Below, in pieces: positions 43,358 through 51,826 of a stretch of 64,000 bases of DNA. The position numbers and the translations under genes were made by a program. The stretch comes from Acetobacter sp. CAG:977 (GTDB lineage Bacteria > Pseudomonadota > Alphaproteobacteria > CAAGCB01 > CAG-977): contig HF994935.1 of NCBI GenBank assembly GCA_000434295.1, positions 106,013 to 170,012 on the forward strand. The letters run 5' to 3'. Below the pieces are notes generated by a model. That model saw only the letters and a program-made list of their open reading frames with translations. It did not search any database and was not told the DNA's origin. Within the stretch, counting starts at the first letter, position 1, and the number at the start of each line of letters is the position of its first letter.

Positions 43358-44119
43358 GTGGGCGCAGAAACGGAAATACGGGCGGCATTGGAGCGTTTGG
43401 AACAGGCGACGCGGCGCATGGAACGCGCGGTGTCGGAATTGGAAAATCGCAAAGCCGCATTTATAAAGCTTCGAGAAGAATACGAGGCGCTTTTAGCCGA
43501 ACGCGAAGCGTTGCTGACCGAACGGGCATCATCGCCGCGGGACGAAGAGTTTGCGCAGCTTTCAGCCGAACGCGATGCGTTGTTGGCGACGCGCAAACGT
43601 CTGGTCGGCGAAAAGAACCAGCTGTTAAGGGAACGCGAAGGGTTTAAAAAGTTCCGCGAAGGCTGGGCAAAGGAACGCCCCGTGCTGATTAAGGAAAAAG
43701 AAGATTTGGAAGCGGAACGTCTTCGCCTTCTTTCCGAACGGGATCGTCTTTTGGCGGAAAAGGAGCAGCTTGCGGCGCACGGAGCGGGGATGGACACGCA
43801 ACGGGACGCCGAACGGGAAGAGGCGTTGAAGGCGGCTGTATCAGATTTGGCAAGACTTAAAGATGAAAACAACCGCCTGAAAACCGAAAATTCCACATTC
43901 TCGGAAGAACGCGATTTGTTAAAGGCTCAGGTCGGCGAACTGACGGAATTGAAAACGTCGCTGGAAAATCGGGCGCAATCGCATGATGCGGAAAAGGAAG
44001 CGCTTCTTGTCGAGCTCGGAGGCGTAAAGCGGGCTTATGAAGAATTAAAACAAACGTCTTCGGCGGCGTCCGAGCGGCTGGATGCCGTTTTGGCAGAGTT
44101 GAAGGCGTTGAGGGGGTAG
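43358..44119 (+). CDS. Coiled-coil protein upstream of ZapA
   Basis: A 253-residue protein that is almost entirely heptad-like and rich in Glu, Arg, Leu and Ala; no membrane segment or signal. It starts with GTG after AAGGAAAG. The next gene is zapA three bases on. Small coiled-coil proteins (such as DUF4164) sit in this place in other alphaproteobacteria, so a role with ZapA in division-ring organisation is possible, but the protein is longer and I see no decisive motif. Function unknown. Confidence 0.75.
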   Translation: MGAETEIRAALERLEQATRRMERAVSELENRKAAFIKLREEYEALLAEREALLTERASSPRDEEFAQLSAERDALLATRKRLVGEKNQLLREREGFKKFREGWAKERPVLIKEKEDLEAERLRLLSERDRLLAEKEQLAAHGAGMDTQRDAEREEALKAAVSDLARLKDENNRLKTENSTFSEERDLLKAQVGELTELKTSLENRAQSHDAEKEALLVELGGVKRAYEELKQTSSAASERLDAVLAELKALRG

Positions 44120-44122
44120 GGA

Positions 44123-44449
44123 ATGGCGATCGTCCAATTGGTTATCGGCGGCCAGAAATACACGGTTTCGTGCGGCGACGGGCAGGAAGGCGTTTTGCAG
44201 CGTGCGGCGGCGTTGTTGGATGAAAAGGTAACGCAGGTCAGACGTGCGGGGCACGTTCCCGAAACGCTGGGGCTGGTTATGGGCGGGCTTCTTTTGGCAA
44301 GCGAGCTTGACGAGAAACGCATACAGCTTCAAAAACAAGCTTCGCAGTCTTTTGAAATTTCGCATGAAGATCTGTTGAAAGCGGCGGAAAACGTCGAAAA
44401 AGCGGCGGAACGGATTTCTGTTGTTGCCGAGCGGCTTGAAAACGCGTAA
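44123..44449 (+). CDS. zapA: Cell division protein ZapA
   Basis: A 108-residue ZapA-type protein: N-terminal FtsZ-binding beta/helix part (MAIVQLVIGGQKYTVSCGDGQEGVLQRAAALLDEKV) and a C-terminal coiled coil for tetramer formation. ZapA bundles FtsZ filaments. The order zapA - 6S RNA - 5-FCL is conserved across proteobacteria and supports both this call and that of the RNA. Confidence 0.88.
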   Translation: MAIVQLVIGGQKYTVSCGDGQEGVLQRAAALLDEKVTQVRRAGHVPETLGLVMGGLLLASELDEKRIQLQKQASQSFEISHEDLLKAAENVEKAAERISVVAERLENA

Positions 44450-44457
44450 ATTCGGTA

Positions 44458-44658
44458 ACGGAGCAGAGCTTTCTGATGCGTCAGGGTCCCGCAGAACCCG
44501 GGGCCAACGATTATTAGAAAGGGAGCTGTCCCTGCCTTTGCCGACGCATTCAGCGATTTTGAATTCGAAGGGGAAGGTATTACGGCACCCACCTTAACAT
44601 AGCGGCCCACGCGACGCGTGAGTTGACCCGACGGTCAAGGATGCCCTGCTCTTCCGAA
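44458..44658 (+). ncRNA. ssrS: 6S RNA
   Basis: The gap between zapA and the 5-FCL gene has no gene but folds as a long 6S-type hairpin. The closing stem is CGGAGCAG with CTGCTC...CCG, then GATGCGTCAGGGTC with GACCCGACGGTC. After the open central bubble, CCGGGGCC pairs with GCGGCCCACG. On the 3' side of the bubble a small hairpin CACGC-GAC-GCGTG forms, as in other 6S RNAs. 6S RNA mimics an open promoter and binds RNA polymerase with RpoD. Ends are approximate. Confidence 0.82.
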
Positions 44659-44682
44659 ACGATAACCGGTACGGGAAAACGG

Positions 44683-45276
44683 ATGGATTTTACGTTATTA
44701 AAACGCCAGATGCGCCTGACGGCGGTGCGCAAACGTTCCGAAATTGCGTCGGATTACGCATCGATCAGCGCGGAAAAGCTGGTTGATTTGGCTCAAAGGC
44801 TGGCGTTGCCCGAAAAGGCGGCGGTTTCGGCGTACTGGCCGATGAAATCCGAAATGGATGTCCGCCCGTTGATGCGATATTTTCATGAAACGGGGCATAC
44901 GGTGTGCTTGCCCGTGGTGACGCGCAAGGACGAACCGATGCTGTTTCGCCGCTGGGCGCCCGACGACAAGCTGGTTGTCGGAATGTACGGCGTTGAACAG
45001 CCCGACGAAAAAAGCGAAAGCGTCGTTCCCGATGTTTTGTTTTTGCCTTTGCTGGCGTTTGACAGGCGTGGCGGTCGTTTGGGGTACGGCGGCGGTTTTT
45101 ATGACAGGACGTTAAGTTTTTATGACAGGACGTTAAAGCTGTTGCGCAAAGAAGGGCGCCGTTTAATCGCCGGCGTCGGCTTTGCCATGCAGGAAGTCGA
45201 ATCCGTTCCGTTGGAAGAAACGGACGAACGGCTTGACGTTATATTGACGGAAAAAGAACTGATAAAGGTTTCCTGA
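44683..45276 (+). CDS. 5-formyltetrahydrofolate cyclo-ligase
   Basis: A 197-residue 5-FCL (YgfA/MTHFS family) that converts 5-formyl-THF to 5,10-methenyl-THF with ATP. Motifs: N-terminal LKRQMRLTAVRKR, a YWPMKSEMDVRPL substrate strand, and the C-terminal RRGGRLGYGGGFYDRTL loop. The FYDRTL element is duplicated in tandem (see repeat). The start is the ATG at 44683 behind GGGAAAACGG; the longer frame would begin inside the 6S RNA. In many bacteria 6S RNA and this gene share a transcript. Confidence 0.92.
   Translation: MDFTLLKRQMRLTAVRKRSEIASDYASISAEKLVDLAQRLALPEKAAVSAYWPMKSEMDVRPLMRYFHETGHTVCLPVVTRKDEPMLFRRWAPDDKLVVGMYGVEQPDEKSESVVPDVLFLPLLAFDRRGGRLGYGGGFYDRTLSFYDRTLKLLRKEGRRLIAGVGFAMQEVESVPLEETDERLDVILTEKELIKVS
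45097..45138 (+). repeat. 21-base tandem duplication inside the 5-FCL gene
   Basis: Copies at 45097-45117 and 45118-45138 both read TTTTATGACAGGACGTTAA and differ only in the last codon. They repeat FYDRTL within the conserved nucleotide-binding region of the enzyme, giving GGGFYDRTLSFYDRTLK. Confidence 0.92.
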
Positions 45277-45277
45277 A

Positions 45278-46093
45278 ATGCGAATTTTATTTTTGGGCGA
45301 CGTCGTGGGGCACGGCGGGCGGCGGGCGGTCATTGATTTTTTGCCGGAATTCAGGCGCCGCCATCATGTCGATTTTACGATCGTCAACGGCGACAATGCG
45401 GCACACGGGTTCGGTTTGACGGGCAAAGTCTGCGAACAGCTGTTTGACGCGGGGGCGGACGCGGTAACGACGGGAAACCATACTTGGGATCAGCGGGAGA
45501 TTTTGCCGTATTTGGAAAAGGAACGCCGTTTGTTGCGTCCTTTTAATTTTCCTCAAGGGGCTCCGGGACGCGGGTGCGGTTTTTACGTTTTGCCCGACGG
45601 GCGCAAGATCGGCGTTTTGCATTTGCAGGGGCGCGTTTATATGGAGGCATTGGACGATCCGTTTCGTGCGGCGGCGCAATGGACGGATTCTTTGAAACTG
45701 GGCAAAGACGCGCAGGCGATGATTATAGATTTTCATGCCGATGCGACCAGCGAAAAAATGGCGCTCGGTCAGTATTGCGACGGCAAAGTTTCTTTGGTTG
45801 TGGGGTCTCATACGCATATACCGACGGCGGATGCTCAGATATTGCCTTTCGGGACGGCGTACCAGACGGATGCGGGGATGTGCGGTTGTTTTGATTCTGT
45901 GATCGGCATGGATAAAAAAGAACCCGTCCGCCGTTTTGTAACGGGGCTTCGCAACGAACATTTCACGCCGGCAAAGGGCGAAGCGACGGTTTGCGGGCTG
46001 ATGGTCGATACGAATGATGCGACGGGGCTTGCCGAACGGGTGTTTATGATACGGACGGGCGGCAGGTTAGAGGAGTCTTTACCTGAAGACTGA
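45278..46093 (+). CDS. YmdB-family metallophosphoesterase
   Basis: A 271-residue TIGR00282-type phosphoesterase, active on 2',3'-cyclic nucleotides in the studied members. Metal-site motifs: MRILFLGDVVGHGGR (Asp), VNGDNAAHGFG (Asn-Gly-Asp-Asn in place of the usual NGENAA), TTGNHTWDQ (Asn-His), IDFHADATSEK, VVGSHTHIPTAD. The start lies one base after the stop of the 5-FCL gene. Cytoplasmic. In other bacteria the enzyme affects biofilm and RNA turnover. Confidence 0.93.
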   Translation: MRILFLGDVVGHGGRRAVIDFLPEFRRRHHVDFTIVNGDNAAHGFGLTGKVCEQLFDAGADAVTTGNHTWDQREILPYLEKERRLLRPFNFPQGAPGRGCGFYVLPDGRKIGVLHLQGRVYMEALDDPFRAAAQWTDSLKLGKDAQAMIIDFHADATSEKMALGQYCDGKVSLVVGSHTHIPTADAQILPFGTAYQTDAGMCGCFDSVIGMDKKEPVRRFVTGLRNEHFTPAKGEATVCGLMVDTNDATGLAERVFMIRTGGRLEESLPED

Positions 46094-46148
46094 ATAGTGA
46101 TAAAACAGGTCGAATTTTTGTTTTTTATATCCTGAAAAGAGGTTTGCA

Positions 46149-46901
46149 ATGTCAGGTCATTCCCAATTTAAGAACATTATGCACCGCAAGGGTGCGCAAG
46201 ATAAAATCCGTGCCCGCACGTTTTCAAAGCTGGCGCGCGAAATAACGGTTGCCGCAAAGTGCGGCATGCCGGATCCTGCTCACAACCCGCGGCTTCGTGC
46301 GGCGATTCAGGCGGCGCGTGCGGAAAATATGCCCAAAGACAATATTGAACGCGCAATTAAAAAAGGCACGCCCGGTGCGGACGACACCGTTTATGATGAA
46401 GTCCGTTATGAAGGCTACGGTCCCGGCAACATAGCGGTTATTGTGGAAGCGTTGACGGACAATCGTAACCGTACGGCTCCCGCGGTTCGTTCGATTTTCG
46501 GCAAGCACGGCGGGAATATGGGCGAAACGAATTCGGTTGCGTTTAATTTCGAACGCATTGGGTTAATTACGTATCCCGCTTCGGGGATTTCAGCAGACGA
46601 AATGTTTGAAGCGGCATTGGAAGCGGGCGCTTCTGACGTATCTTCGGATGAAGAAGAACACGAAATCATTTGTTCTCCGGACGATTTGGCAGCCGTTCGC
46701 GACGCGTTGGAAGCCAAGTTCGGTTCTCCGACGGCGGCACGTTTAGACTGGAAGGCTTTGAACACGATTGAGCTGACGGACGAAGAAACGGCACGCAAAT
46801 TCTTTGACTTCGTCGAAGCGTTGAATGACGACGACGACGTTCAGCGCGTTGCGTCGAACCATTCGATTTCCGACGAGCTGTTGGAAAAGCTGAAAGACTG
46901 A
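46149..46901 (+). CDS. YebC/PmpR family transcriptional regulator or ribosome-rescue factor
   Basis: A 250-residue YebC/PmpR protein: [32 protein letters not shown] at the start, then [71 protein letters not shown]. It has three domains and normal length. Members are reported as DNA-binding regulators and, more recently, as translation factors that help at polyproline stalls. It lies directly upstream of ruvC, a conserved arrangement. The start follows AAGAGG. Confidence 0.95.
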   Translation: MSGHSQFKNIMHRKGAQDKIRARTFSKLAREITVAAKCGMPDPAHNPRLRAAIQAARAENMPKDNIERAIKKGTPGADDTVYDEVRYEGYGPGNIAVIVEALTDNRNRTAPAVRSIFGKHGGNMGETNSVAFNFERIGLITYPASGISADEMFEAALEAGASDVSSDEEEHEIICSPDDLAAVRDALEAKFGSPTAARLDWKALNTIELTDEETARKFFDFVEALNDDDDVQRVASNHSISDELLEKLKD

Positions 46902-46905
46902 CGTC

Positions 46906-47424
46906 TTGGGAAAGGTTGTTCGGATTTTGGGGCTTGACCCCGGTCTGCGCCATACGGGATGGGGAATCCTTGACAGTCGGGACTCTCGGGTAACGTTTGT
47001 TGCCGCAGGGGTTGCCGATTCGACGGATTCCCTTTCTTTGTCGGAACGTTTGGCAGAGCTTCACGCCAAGATTCGCGCCGTGATATCGGAATTCAATCCT
47101 GACGAGGCGGCGGTCGAAGAAACGTTTGTGAACAAAAATCCGAGCTCGACGTTAAAGCTGGGGCAAGCACGCGGCGTGGTTTTGCTGGCACCGGCGCAGT
47201 CGGGAATTCCCGTTTGCGAATATACGCCGAACCAAATCAAAAAAGCCGTTGTCGGCGCAGGGCACGCCGAAAAACGACAAGTCGACATGATGGTTCATAC
47301 TCTTTTGCCCGGTTGCGGCAAACTTCGTCCCGATGCGGCGGATGCTTTGGCGGCGGCGATTTGCCATTCTTACATGCGTATTACGTCGGAGAGGCTGAAA
47401 ATTTTGGAAGCCTTAAAGCGCTGA
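46906..47424 (+). CDS. ruvC: Crossover junction endodeoxyribonuclease RuvC
   Basis: A 172-residue Holliday junction resolvase. The acidic active site is visible: Asp in ILGLDPGLRHTGWG, Glu in AAVEETFVNKNPSS and the late pair in RPDAADALAAAICH. The start is a TTG four bases after the yebC stop with no strong ribosome site, so translation is probably coupled to the upstream gene. It works with RuvAB encoded next. Confidence 0.95.
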   Translation: MGKVVRILGLDPGLRHTGWGILDSRDSRVTFVAAGVADSTDSLSLSERLAELHAKIRAVISEFNPDEAAVEETFVNKNPSSTLKLGQARGVVLLAPAQSGIPVCEYTPNQIKKAVVGAGHAEKRQVDMMVHTLLPGCGKLRPDAADALAAAICHSYMRITSERLKILEALKR

Positions 47425-47507
47425 AGGCGAATATGCGCCGTTGCGTTCGGGCTTTTTTTCTGATAATCAAAACAAAGCGTTTTTTATAAGCCGAAACGGC
47501 GGTTGAA

Positions 47508-48122
47508 ATGATAGCGAAATTAAAAGGCATACTTGATTCGACGGGTGACGGGTTTTTGATTTTGGACGTGAACGGGGTCGGTTACCGCGTTTTTTGTTCA
47601 AACAAAACCTTGGCGAAGATGCCTCCTGCGGGACAGGCTGCGGCGCTGTTGATCGAAACGCAGGTTCGCGAAGATCACATCCATTTGTTCGGATTTGCCG
47701 ATGCCGTTGAAAAAGGCTGGTTTTCTTTGTTAACGACGGTTCAGGGCGTCGGGGCAAAGGTCGCTTTGGCTATTTTGTCGGTGCTGAACGCAGAAGAACT
47801 GAGCATGGCCGTTATGTCGGGGGATTCGAAATCCGTTACCCGCGCAAACGGCGTCGGACCGAAGCTTGCCGTTCGGATCGTGACGGAATTAAAAGGAAAA
47901 ACGGGGAATTTCGATACGGCGGGCGCTTCGGGGATTGTCGGCGATGTTTCGACGGATTCCGAACAGGGCTCTGCCGTCGGCGATGCCGTTTCCGCTTTGG
48001 TAAATTTGGGGTATGCGCGTATGGACGCGGCAATGGCGGTGAATAAGGCTTTGAAAAACCGCGGGGCGCAGGCGTCGGTTTCCGATTTAATCCGTGACGC
48101 GCTGAAAGAGTTTGCGCCATGA
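47508..48122 (+). CDS. ruvA: Holliday junction branch migration protein RuvA
   Basis: A 204-residue RuvA: domain I ([31 protein letters not shown]), two helix-hairpin-helix motifs in domain II ([35 protein letters not shown]) and the RuvB-binding domain III ([24 protein letters not shown]). Binds four-way junctions as a tetramer. Its stop overlaps the ruvB start (ATGA). Confidence 0.96.
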   Translation: MIAKLKGILDSTGDGFLILDVNGVGYRVFCSNKTLAKMPPAGQAAALLIETQVREDHIHLFGFADAVEKGWFSLLTTVQGVGAKVALAILSVLNAEELSMAVMSGDSKSVTRANGVGPKLAVRIVTELKGKTGNFDTAGASGIVGDVSTDSEQGSAVGDAVSALVNLGYARMDAAMAVNKALKNRGAQASVSDLIRDALKEFAP

Positions 48123-49156
48123 TTGACGAAAGAATCGTAGCGCCGTCAAAAAAGGAAGGCGATGACGACATGATGTCGCTTCGCCCGCAAACGCTTTCTG
48201 ATTTTATCGGGCAGAGCAGCGTTTGCGATAATCTGAAGGTTTTTATTTCCGCGGCATTGTCGCGCGGAGAAGCGTTGGATCATGTGTTGCTGTTCGGACC
48301 TCCCGGATTGGGAAAAACGACGCTGGCACAGATTGTGGCGCACGAGCTCGGCGTCGGTTTTCGCGCGACGTCCGCTCCGATGATTTCCAAAGCGGGCGAT
48401 TTGGCGGCGATATTGACGAATTTGGAAAAGAACGATGTTCTTTTTATTGACGAAATCCACCGTTTAAATCCTGCGATAGAAGAAGTTTTATATGCGGCGA
48501 TGGAGGACTTTCAGCTGGATTTGATTATCGGCGAAGGGCCTGCGGCGCGTTCCGTCCGCATAGATTTGCAGCCGTTTACGCTGGTCGGCGCGACGACGCG
48601 TTCGGGATTGCTGACTCAGCCGTTGCGCGACAGGTTCGGGATACCGTTGCGGTTGGATTTTTACGATCCGTCGGATTTGGAAAAGATAGTGGTGCGCGGC
48701 GCGGGCGTATTAAACATATCCGTCACGCCCGACGGTGCGGCGGAAATTGCAAAGCGTTCGCGCGGGACGCCGCGCGTTGCGGGCAGACTGTTAAAGCGGG
48801 TCAGGGATTTTGCGTCGTTTTCCGGAAAAAAGGAAATTGATGCAAAGCTTGCCGATGCGGCGTTAAAACGGTTGGACGTTGACGAACGCGGTCTTGATAT
48901 GATGGACAGACGTTATTTAACCTGCATTGCGCAAAAGTACGCGGGCGGGCCCGTCGGAGCGGATACGCTGGCGGCGGCGCTGTCGGAAGAACGCGACACG
49001 ATAGAGGAAGTCATCGAGCCGTATTTGTTGCAACAAGGGTTTGTGCAACGGACGTCTCGCGGACGGATGCTGTCGGCGGCGGGGTTTAAACATTTGGGAT
49101 TAAAGGCGCCGCAGGCGGCGGCAGACACATTGGCATTGTTCGGAGAAGACTTATGA
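48119..49156 (+). CDS. ruvB: Holliday junction branch migration ATPase RuvB
   Basis: A 345-residue AAA+ motor: [12 protein letters not shown], Walker [14 protein letters not shown], Walker [17 protein letters not shown], sensor 1 [18 protein letters not shown], sensor 2 [18 protein letters not shown], and the C-terminal winged helix with IGPYLLQ-like [17 protein letters not shown]. Drives branch migration with RuvA. It overlaps both ruvA and ybgC by four bases. Confidence 0.97.
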   Translation: MIDERIVAPSKKEGDDDMMSLRPQTLSDFIGQSSVCDNLKVFISAALSRGEALDHVLLFGPPGLGKTTLAQIVAHELGVGFRATSAPMISKAGDLAAILTNLEKNDVLFIDEIHRLNPAIEEVLYAAMEDFQLDLIIGEGPAARSVRIDLQPFTLVGATTRSGLLTQPLRDRFGIPLRLDFYDPSDLEKIVVRGAGVLNISVTPDGAAEIAKRSRGTPRVAGRLLKRVRDFASFSGKKEIDAKLADAALKRLDVDERGLDMMDRRYLTCIAQKYAGGPVGADTLAAALSEERDTIEEVIEPYLLQQGFVQRTSRGRMLSAAGFKHLGLKAPQAAADTLALFGEDL

Positions 49157-49551
49157 AATCGATATTGCCTGTTAAAGTATATTATGAAGACACGGATGCC
49201 GGCGGCGTGGTTTATTACGCGAATTACCTGCGTTATGCCGAACGGGGACGGACGGAGTTTTTTAAAGACGCCGGATTTTCGAACACGGAATTTTTGCGTT
49301 CCGAAACGCCGGTTGCGTTTATGGTCAAGCGTTGCGAGATAGAATATTTTCGTCCGGCGCGTTTGGAAGACGAACTGACGGTCGAGACCGAAGTTGAAGA
49401 AGTCGGCGGAGCATCGTTAAAGTTTTTGCAAACGGTCATGCGCGGGACGGAAAAGCTGGCAGAGCTTCATGTGACCGTTGTGTGCGCGGCGTTGATGACG
49501 GGCAAGCCGAAACGGATTCCGGAAGAATTGCGCGAAAAGCTGTCGTCGTAA
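49153..49551 (+). CDS. ybgC: Tol-Pal system-associated acyl-CoA thioesterase YbgC
   Basis: A 132-residue hot-dog thioesterase: [29 protein letters not shown] holds the catalytic Asp and the family signature. It acts on acyl-CoA or acyl-ACP at the inner membrane and is nearly always the first gene of tol-pal clusters, as here (tolQ begins 62 bases later). Translation is coupled to ruvB by an ATGA overlap. Confidence 0.95.
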   Translation: MKSILPVKVYYEDTDAGGVVYYANYLRYAERGRTEFFKDAGFSNTEFLRSETPVAFMVKRCEIEYFRPARLEDELTVETEVEEVGGASLKFLQTVMRGTEKLAELHVTVVCAALMTGKPKRIPEELREKLSS

Positions 49552-49613
49552 TCTTGTGTTAATGAATATGCGTTAATTTTCGAAATAAACCTTAATTTAG
49601 AACGGAGAGCTTT

Positions 49614-50351
49614 ATGCAAGCGGGAACTATGCAAGCCTTGGCAAGTACGAACCTGTCGATGTGGGGATTGTTTATGCAGGCGGACTTTGTCGTCAAGACG
49701 GTCATGATACTGTTAATGATGGCATCGGTTTGGTCATGGGCGATTATTTTTGAAAAAGTCATGTTATTGCGCTCGGCCCGCGAAGACGCGAAGAAATTTG
49801 AAGCCCAGTTTTGGTCGGGGGGCTCTTTGGACGAGATGTTCGACCGTTTGGAAGCCAAGCCGTTCCGCTTAGACCCGATGTCGGCGATTTTCGTTGCGGC
49901 GATGAGGGAATGGCGGCGTTCTTCGGGTGTTTTGAACGGCGGCATTCACGGGACAAGCCTGCAACAGCGTATTGACAGAGTAATGCAGATTACGCTGGAC
50001 AGAGAAGTCGACCGCATGGAAAAACGGATGACGTTTTTGGCATCGACGGGTTCCGTTTCGCCGTTTATCGGCTTGTTCGGAACGGTATGGGGGATTATGA
50101 ACAGCTTTCATTCGATAGGCGCCAGCAACAATACGTCTTTGGCGGTTGTTGCCCCCGGTATCGCCGAAGCGCTGTTTGCGACGGCATTGGGGTTGGTTGC
50201 GGCCATTCCCGCGGTGTTGGCGTATAACAAGCTGTCAAGCGACATGAACCGCTATGCAAAGACGTTGGAAAACTTTGCAGGCGAATTCAGCACGATTTTG
50301 TCGCGCCAGATCGACGATACGACGCACCGTCCGGAAAAACGGAGCATGTAA
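49614..50351 (+). CDS. tolQ: Tol-Pal system channel protein TolQ
   Basis: A 245-residue inner-membrane protein with three membrane helices: ~25-45 (VVKTVMILLMMASVWSWAIIF), then LASTGSVSPFIGLFGTVWGIMNSF and IAEALFATALGLVAAIPAVLAYN. With TolR it forms the proton-driven motor that energises the Tol-Pal complex during outer-membrane constriction. The start follows CGGAGAGCTTT. Confidence 0.96.
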   Translation: MQAGTMQALASTNLSMWGLFMQADFVVKTVMILLMMASVWSWAIIFEKVMLLRSAREDAKKFEAQFWSGGSLDEMFDRLEAKPFRLDPMSAIFVAAMREWRRSSGVLNGGIHGTSLQQRIDRVMQITLDREVDRMEKRMTFLASTGSVSPFIGLFGTVWGIMNSFHSIGASNNTSLAVVAPGIAEALFATALGLVAAIPAVLAYNKLSSDMNRYAKTLENFAGEFSTILSRQIDDTTHRPEKRSM

Positions 50352-50834
50352 ATGGGAGCTTCGGTAAAATTTTCCAGCCGCGGCAGAAGGCATCAAAGCT
50401 CGTTTAACGAAATCAACGTCACGCCGATGGTTGACGTTATGCTGGTGTTGCTGGTTATCTTTATGGTAACGGCGCCGATGCTGACGACGGGTATTTCTTT
50501 GGATTTGCCGCGCGGTGACGGTCAAACGATCGAAGACAGCGATCGCGCGGTGGATATCAGCATTGATGCGCGTTCTCAGATTTATTTGGGCGACGAACGC
50601 GTTCGTCCCGATACGCTGGTTACGCGGCTCAAAGCCATGCAGCGCAGCAATCCGTCATTAAAAATAATCATCAGCGGGGACAAAGCGGCTTCGTACGGTC
50701 AGGTTATCGAACTGATGTCTTTGTTACGTTTGGCAGGCATATCGAAAGTCGGGTTGAAAACGGGGGATTTGTTGGATACCCAAACGATCAAACCGAAAGC
50801 GCAGCCTAAAAAGGCGGCCAAGAAAAGGAAATAA
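50352..50834 (+). CDS. tolR: Tol-Pal system protein TolR
   Basis: A 160-residue TolR with one membrane helix (INVTPMVDVMLVLLVIFMVTAPML) containing the proton-relay Asp of PMVDVMLVLL. The periplasmic domain follows, ending with a lysine-rich tail. The ATG comes directly after the tolQ stop. Partner of TolQ in the energising complex. Confidence 0.96.
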   Translation: MGASVKFSSRGRRHQSSFNEINVTPMVDVMLVLLVIFMVTAPMLTTGISLDLPRGDGQTIEDSDRAVDISIDARSQIYLGDERVRPDTLVTRLKAMQRSNPSLKIIISGDKAASYGQVIELMSLLRLAGISKVGLKTGDLLDTQTIKPKAQPKKAAKKRK

Positions 50835-50839
50835 CGGCT

Positions 50840-51823
50840 GTGGGATTGCGGCTTTCCCTGTTTATGCGCATGCGTCATTATCCGTTTTTGTTTAAAACGG
50901 TGCAGAAGATGTTTGACCACATGCCGATGGTTATGTCGGTAACGTTGCATGTGTTTGTTATTTTTCTTCTGACGTACGATTTTTATTCGGAAAGCAAAAA
51001 GAACACGGTATCCGTACCGATGTTCGTGGTTGATCTGACGGACGTCAAGATCGGACCGATGACGAATTTGCCGCCGAAGCTTTTGGAAAATGCGAAAAAG
51101 CCCGCCAAGACGAAAAAGAACGTCAAGACGTCGTCGTACAGCACGGCGAAGGGCGGCAAGAAATCCGAAGGCACGGGAACGTCACGCGGCGGTTCTTCGG
51201 GCGAAAGCGGGGCTTTTGCGACGTCGGGGGCGTCTTTGGAAAGCGAATTGAACAGCATGTTGGATTCGATTTCTTCCAAGAAAAAGAAAAAAGAGAAAGC
51301 CTCGAATTCCGTAAAAGCGACGTCCGACGGTTCGGCGGACGGGGATCCGTTTAAAACGCTGTTGGCGTCTGTTGACGGGATACGCAGCGGAATGGGGATG
51401 ACATCCGACGAACCCGAAGTTTCGGAAGAAGACCGAGAAACCGACGGCATAGAAGGCGGCAGCGGCGGTAGCTATGTGCGCGAGCTGAGCGTTTCGGAAA
51501 AAGACATGCTGGGATTAAAACTGCGCCAATGCTGGAATTTGGATCCCGGCGTTCGCGGGGTTCAAAACATGACGGTTGAAATTCGCGCCTACTTGAATCG
51601 GGACGGCACGGTTCGCGATACAAAGATTTTGAACACGGGACGATACAAGAAGGATCCTGCCTTCCGTTCGGTGGCGGAAAGCGCACGGCGCGCGGTATAT
51701 ATATGCGATAAAAAAGGCGAGGAGTCTCCGTTCAAGATATTCCCGAAATATTACGAACAGACATACGACAATTGGAAGACCCTGATGCTCAGGTTCAACC
51801 CGTTTGACGGCGGAGTTTTATAA
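50840..51823 (+). CDS. tolA: TolA-like periplasm-spanning protein
   Basis: A 327-residue TolA-type protein that starts with GTG after GGCT. One membrane helix (MVMSVTLHVFVIFLLTYDFY) near residue 35-55, a low-complexity Lys/Ser/Gly-rich periplasmic stretch, and a C-terminal TolA/TonB-like domain (LRQCWNLDPGVRGVQNMTVEIRAYLNRDGTVRDTKILN, FRSVAESARRAVYIC). It links TolQR to TolB and Pal. The call rests on domain order and the tol neighbourhood. Confidence 0.9.
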   Translation: MGLRLSLFMRMRHYPFLFKTVQKMFDHMPMVMSVTLHVFVIFLLTYDFYSESKKNTVSVPMFVVDLTDVKIGPMTNLPPKLLENAKKPAKTKKNVKTSSYSTAKGGKKSEGTGTSRGGSSGESGAFATSGASLESELNSMLDSISSKKKKKEKASNSVKATSDGSADGDPFKTLLASVDGIRSGMGMTSDEPEVSEEDRETDGIEGGSGGSYVRELSVSEKDMLGLKLRQCWNLDPGVRGVQNMTVEIRAYLNRDGTVRDTKILNTGRYKKDPAFRSVAESARRAVYICDKKGEESPFKIFPKYYEQTYDNWKTLMLRFNPFDGGVL

Positions 51824-51826
51824 GCG

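Noticed and set aside
44623..44682. Upstream extension of the 5-FCL reading frame
   Set aside because: It would start within the 6S RNA and adds residues with no family similarity; the ATG at 44683 has a better ribosome site.
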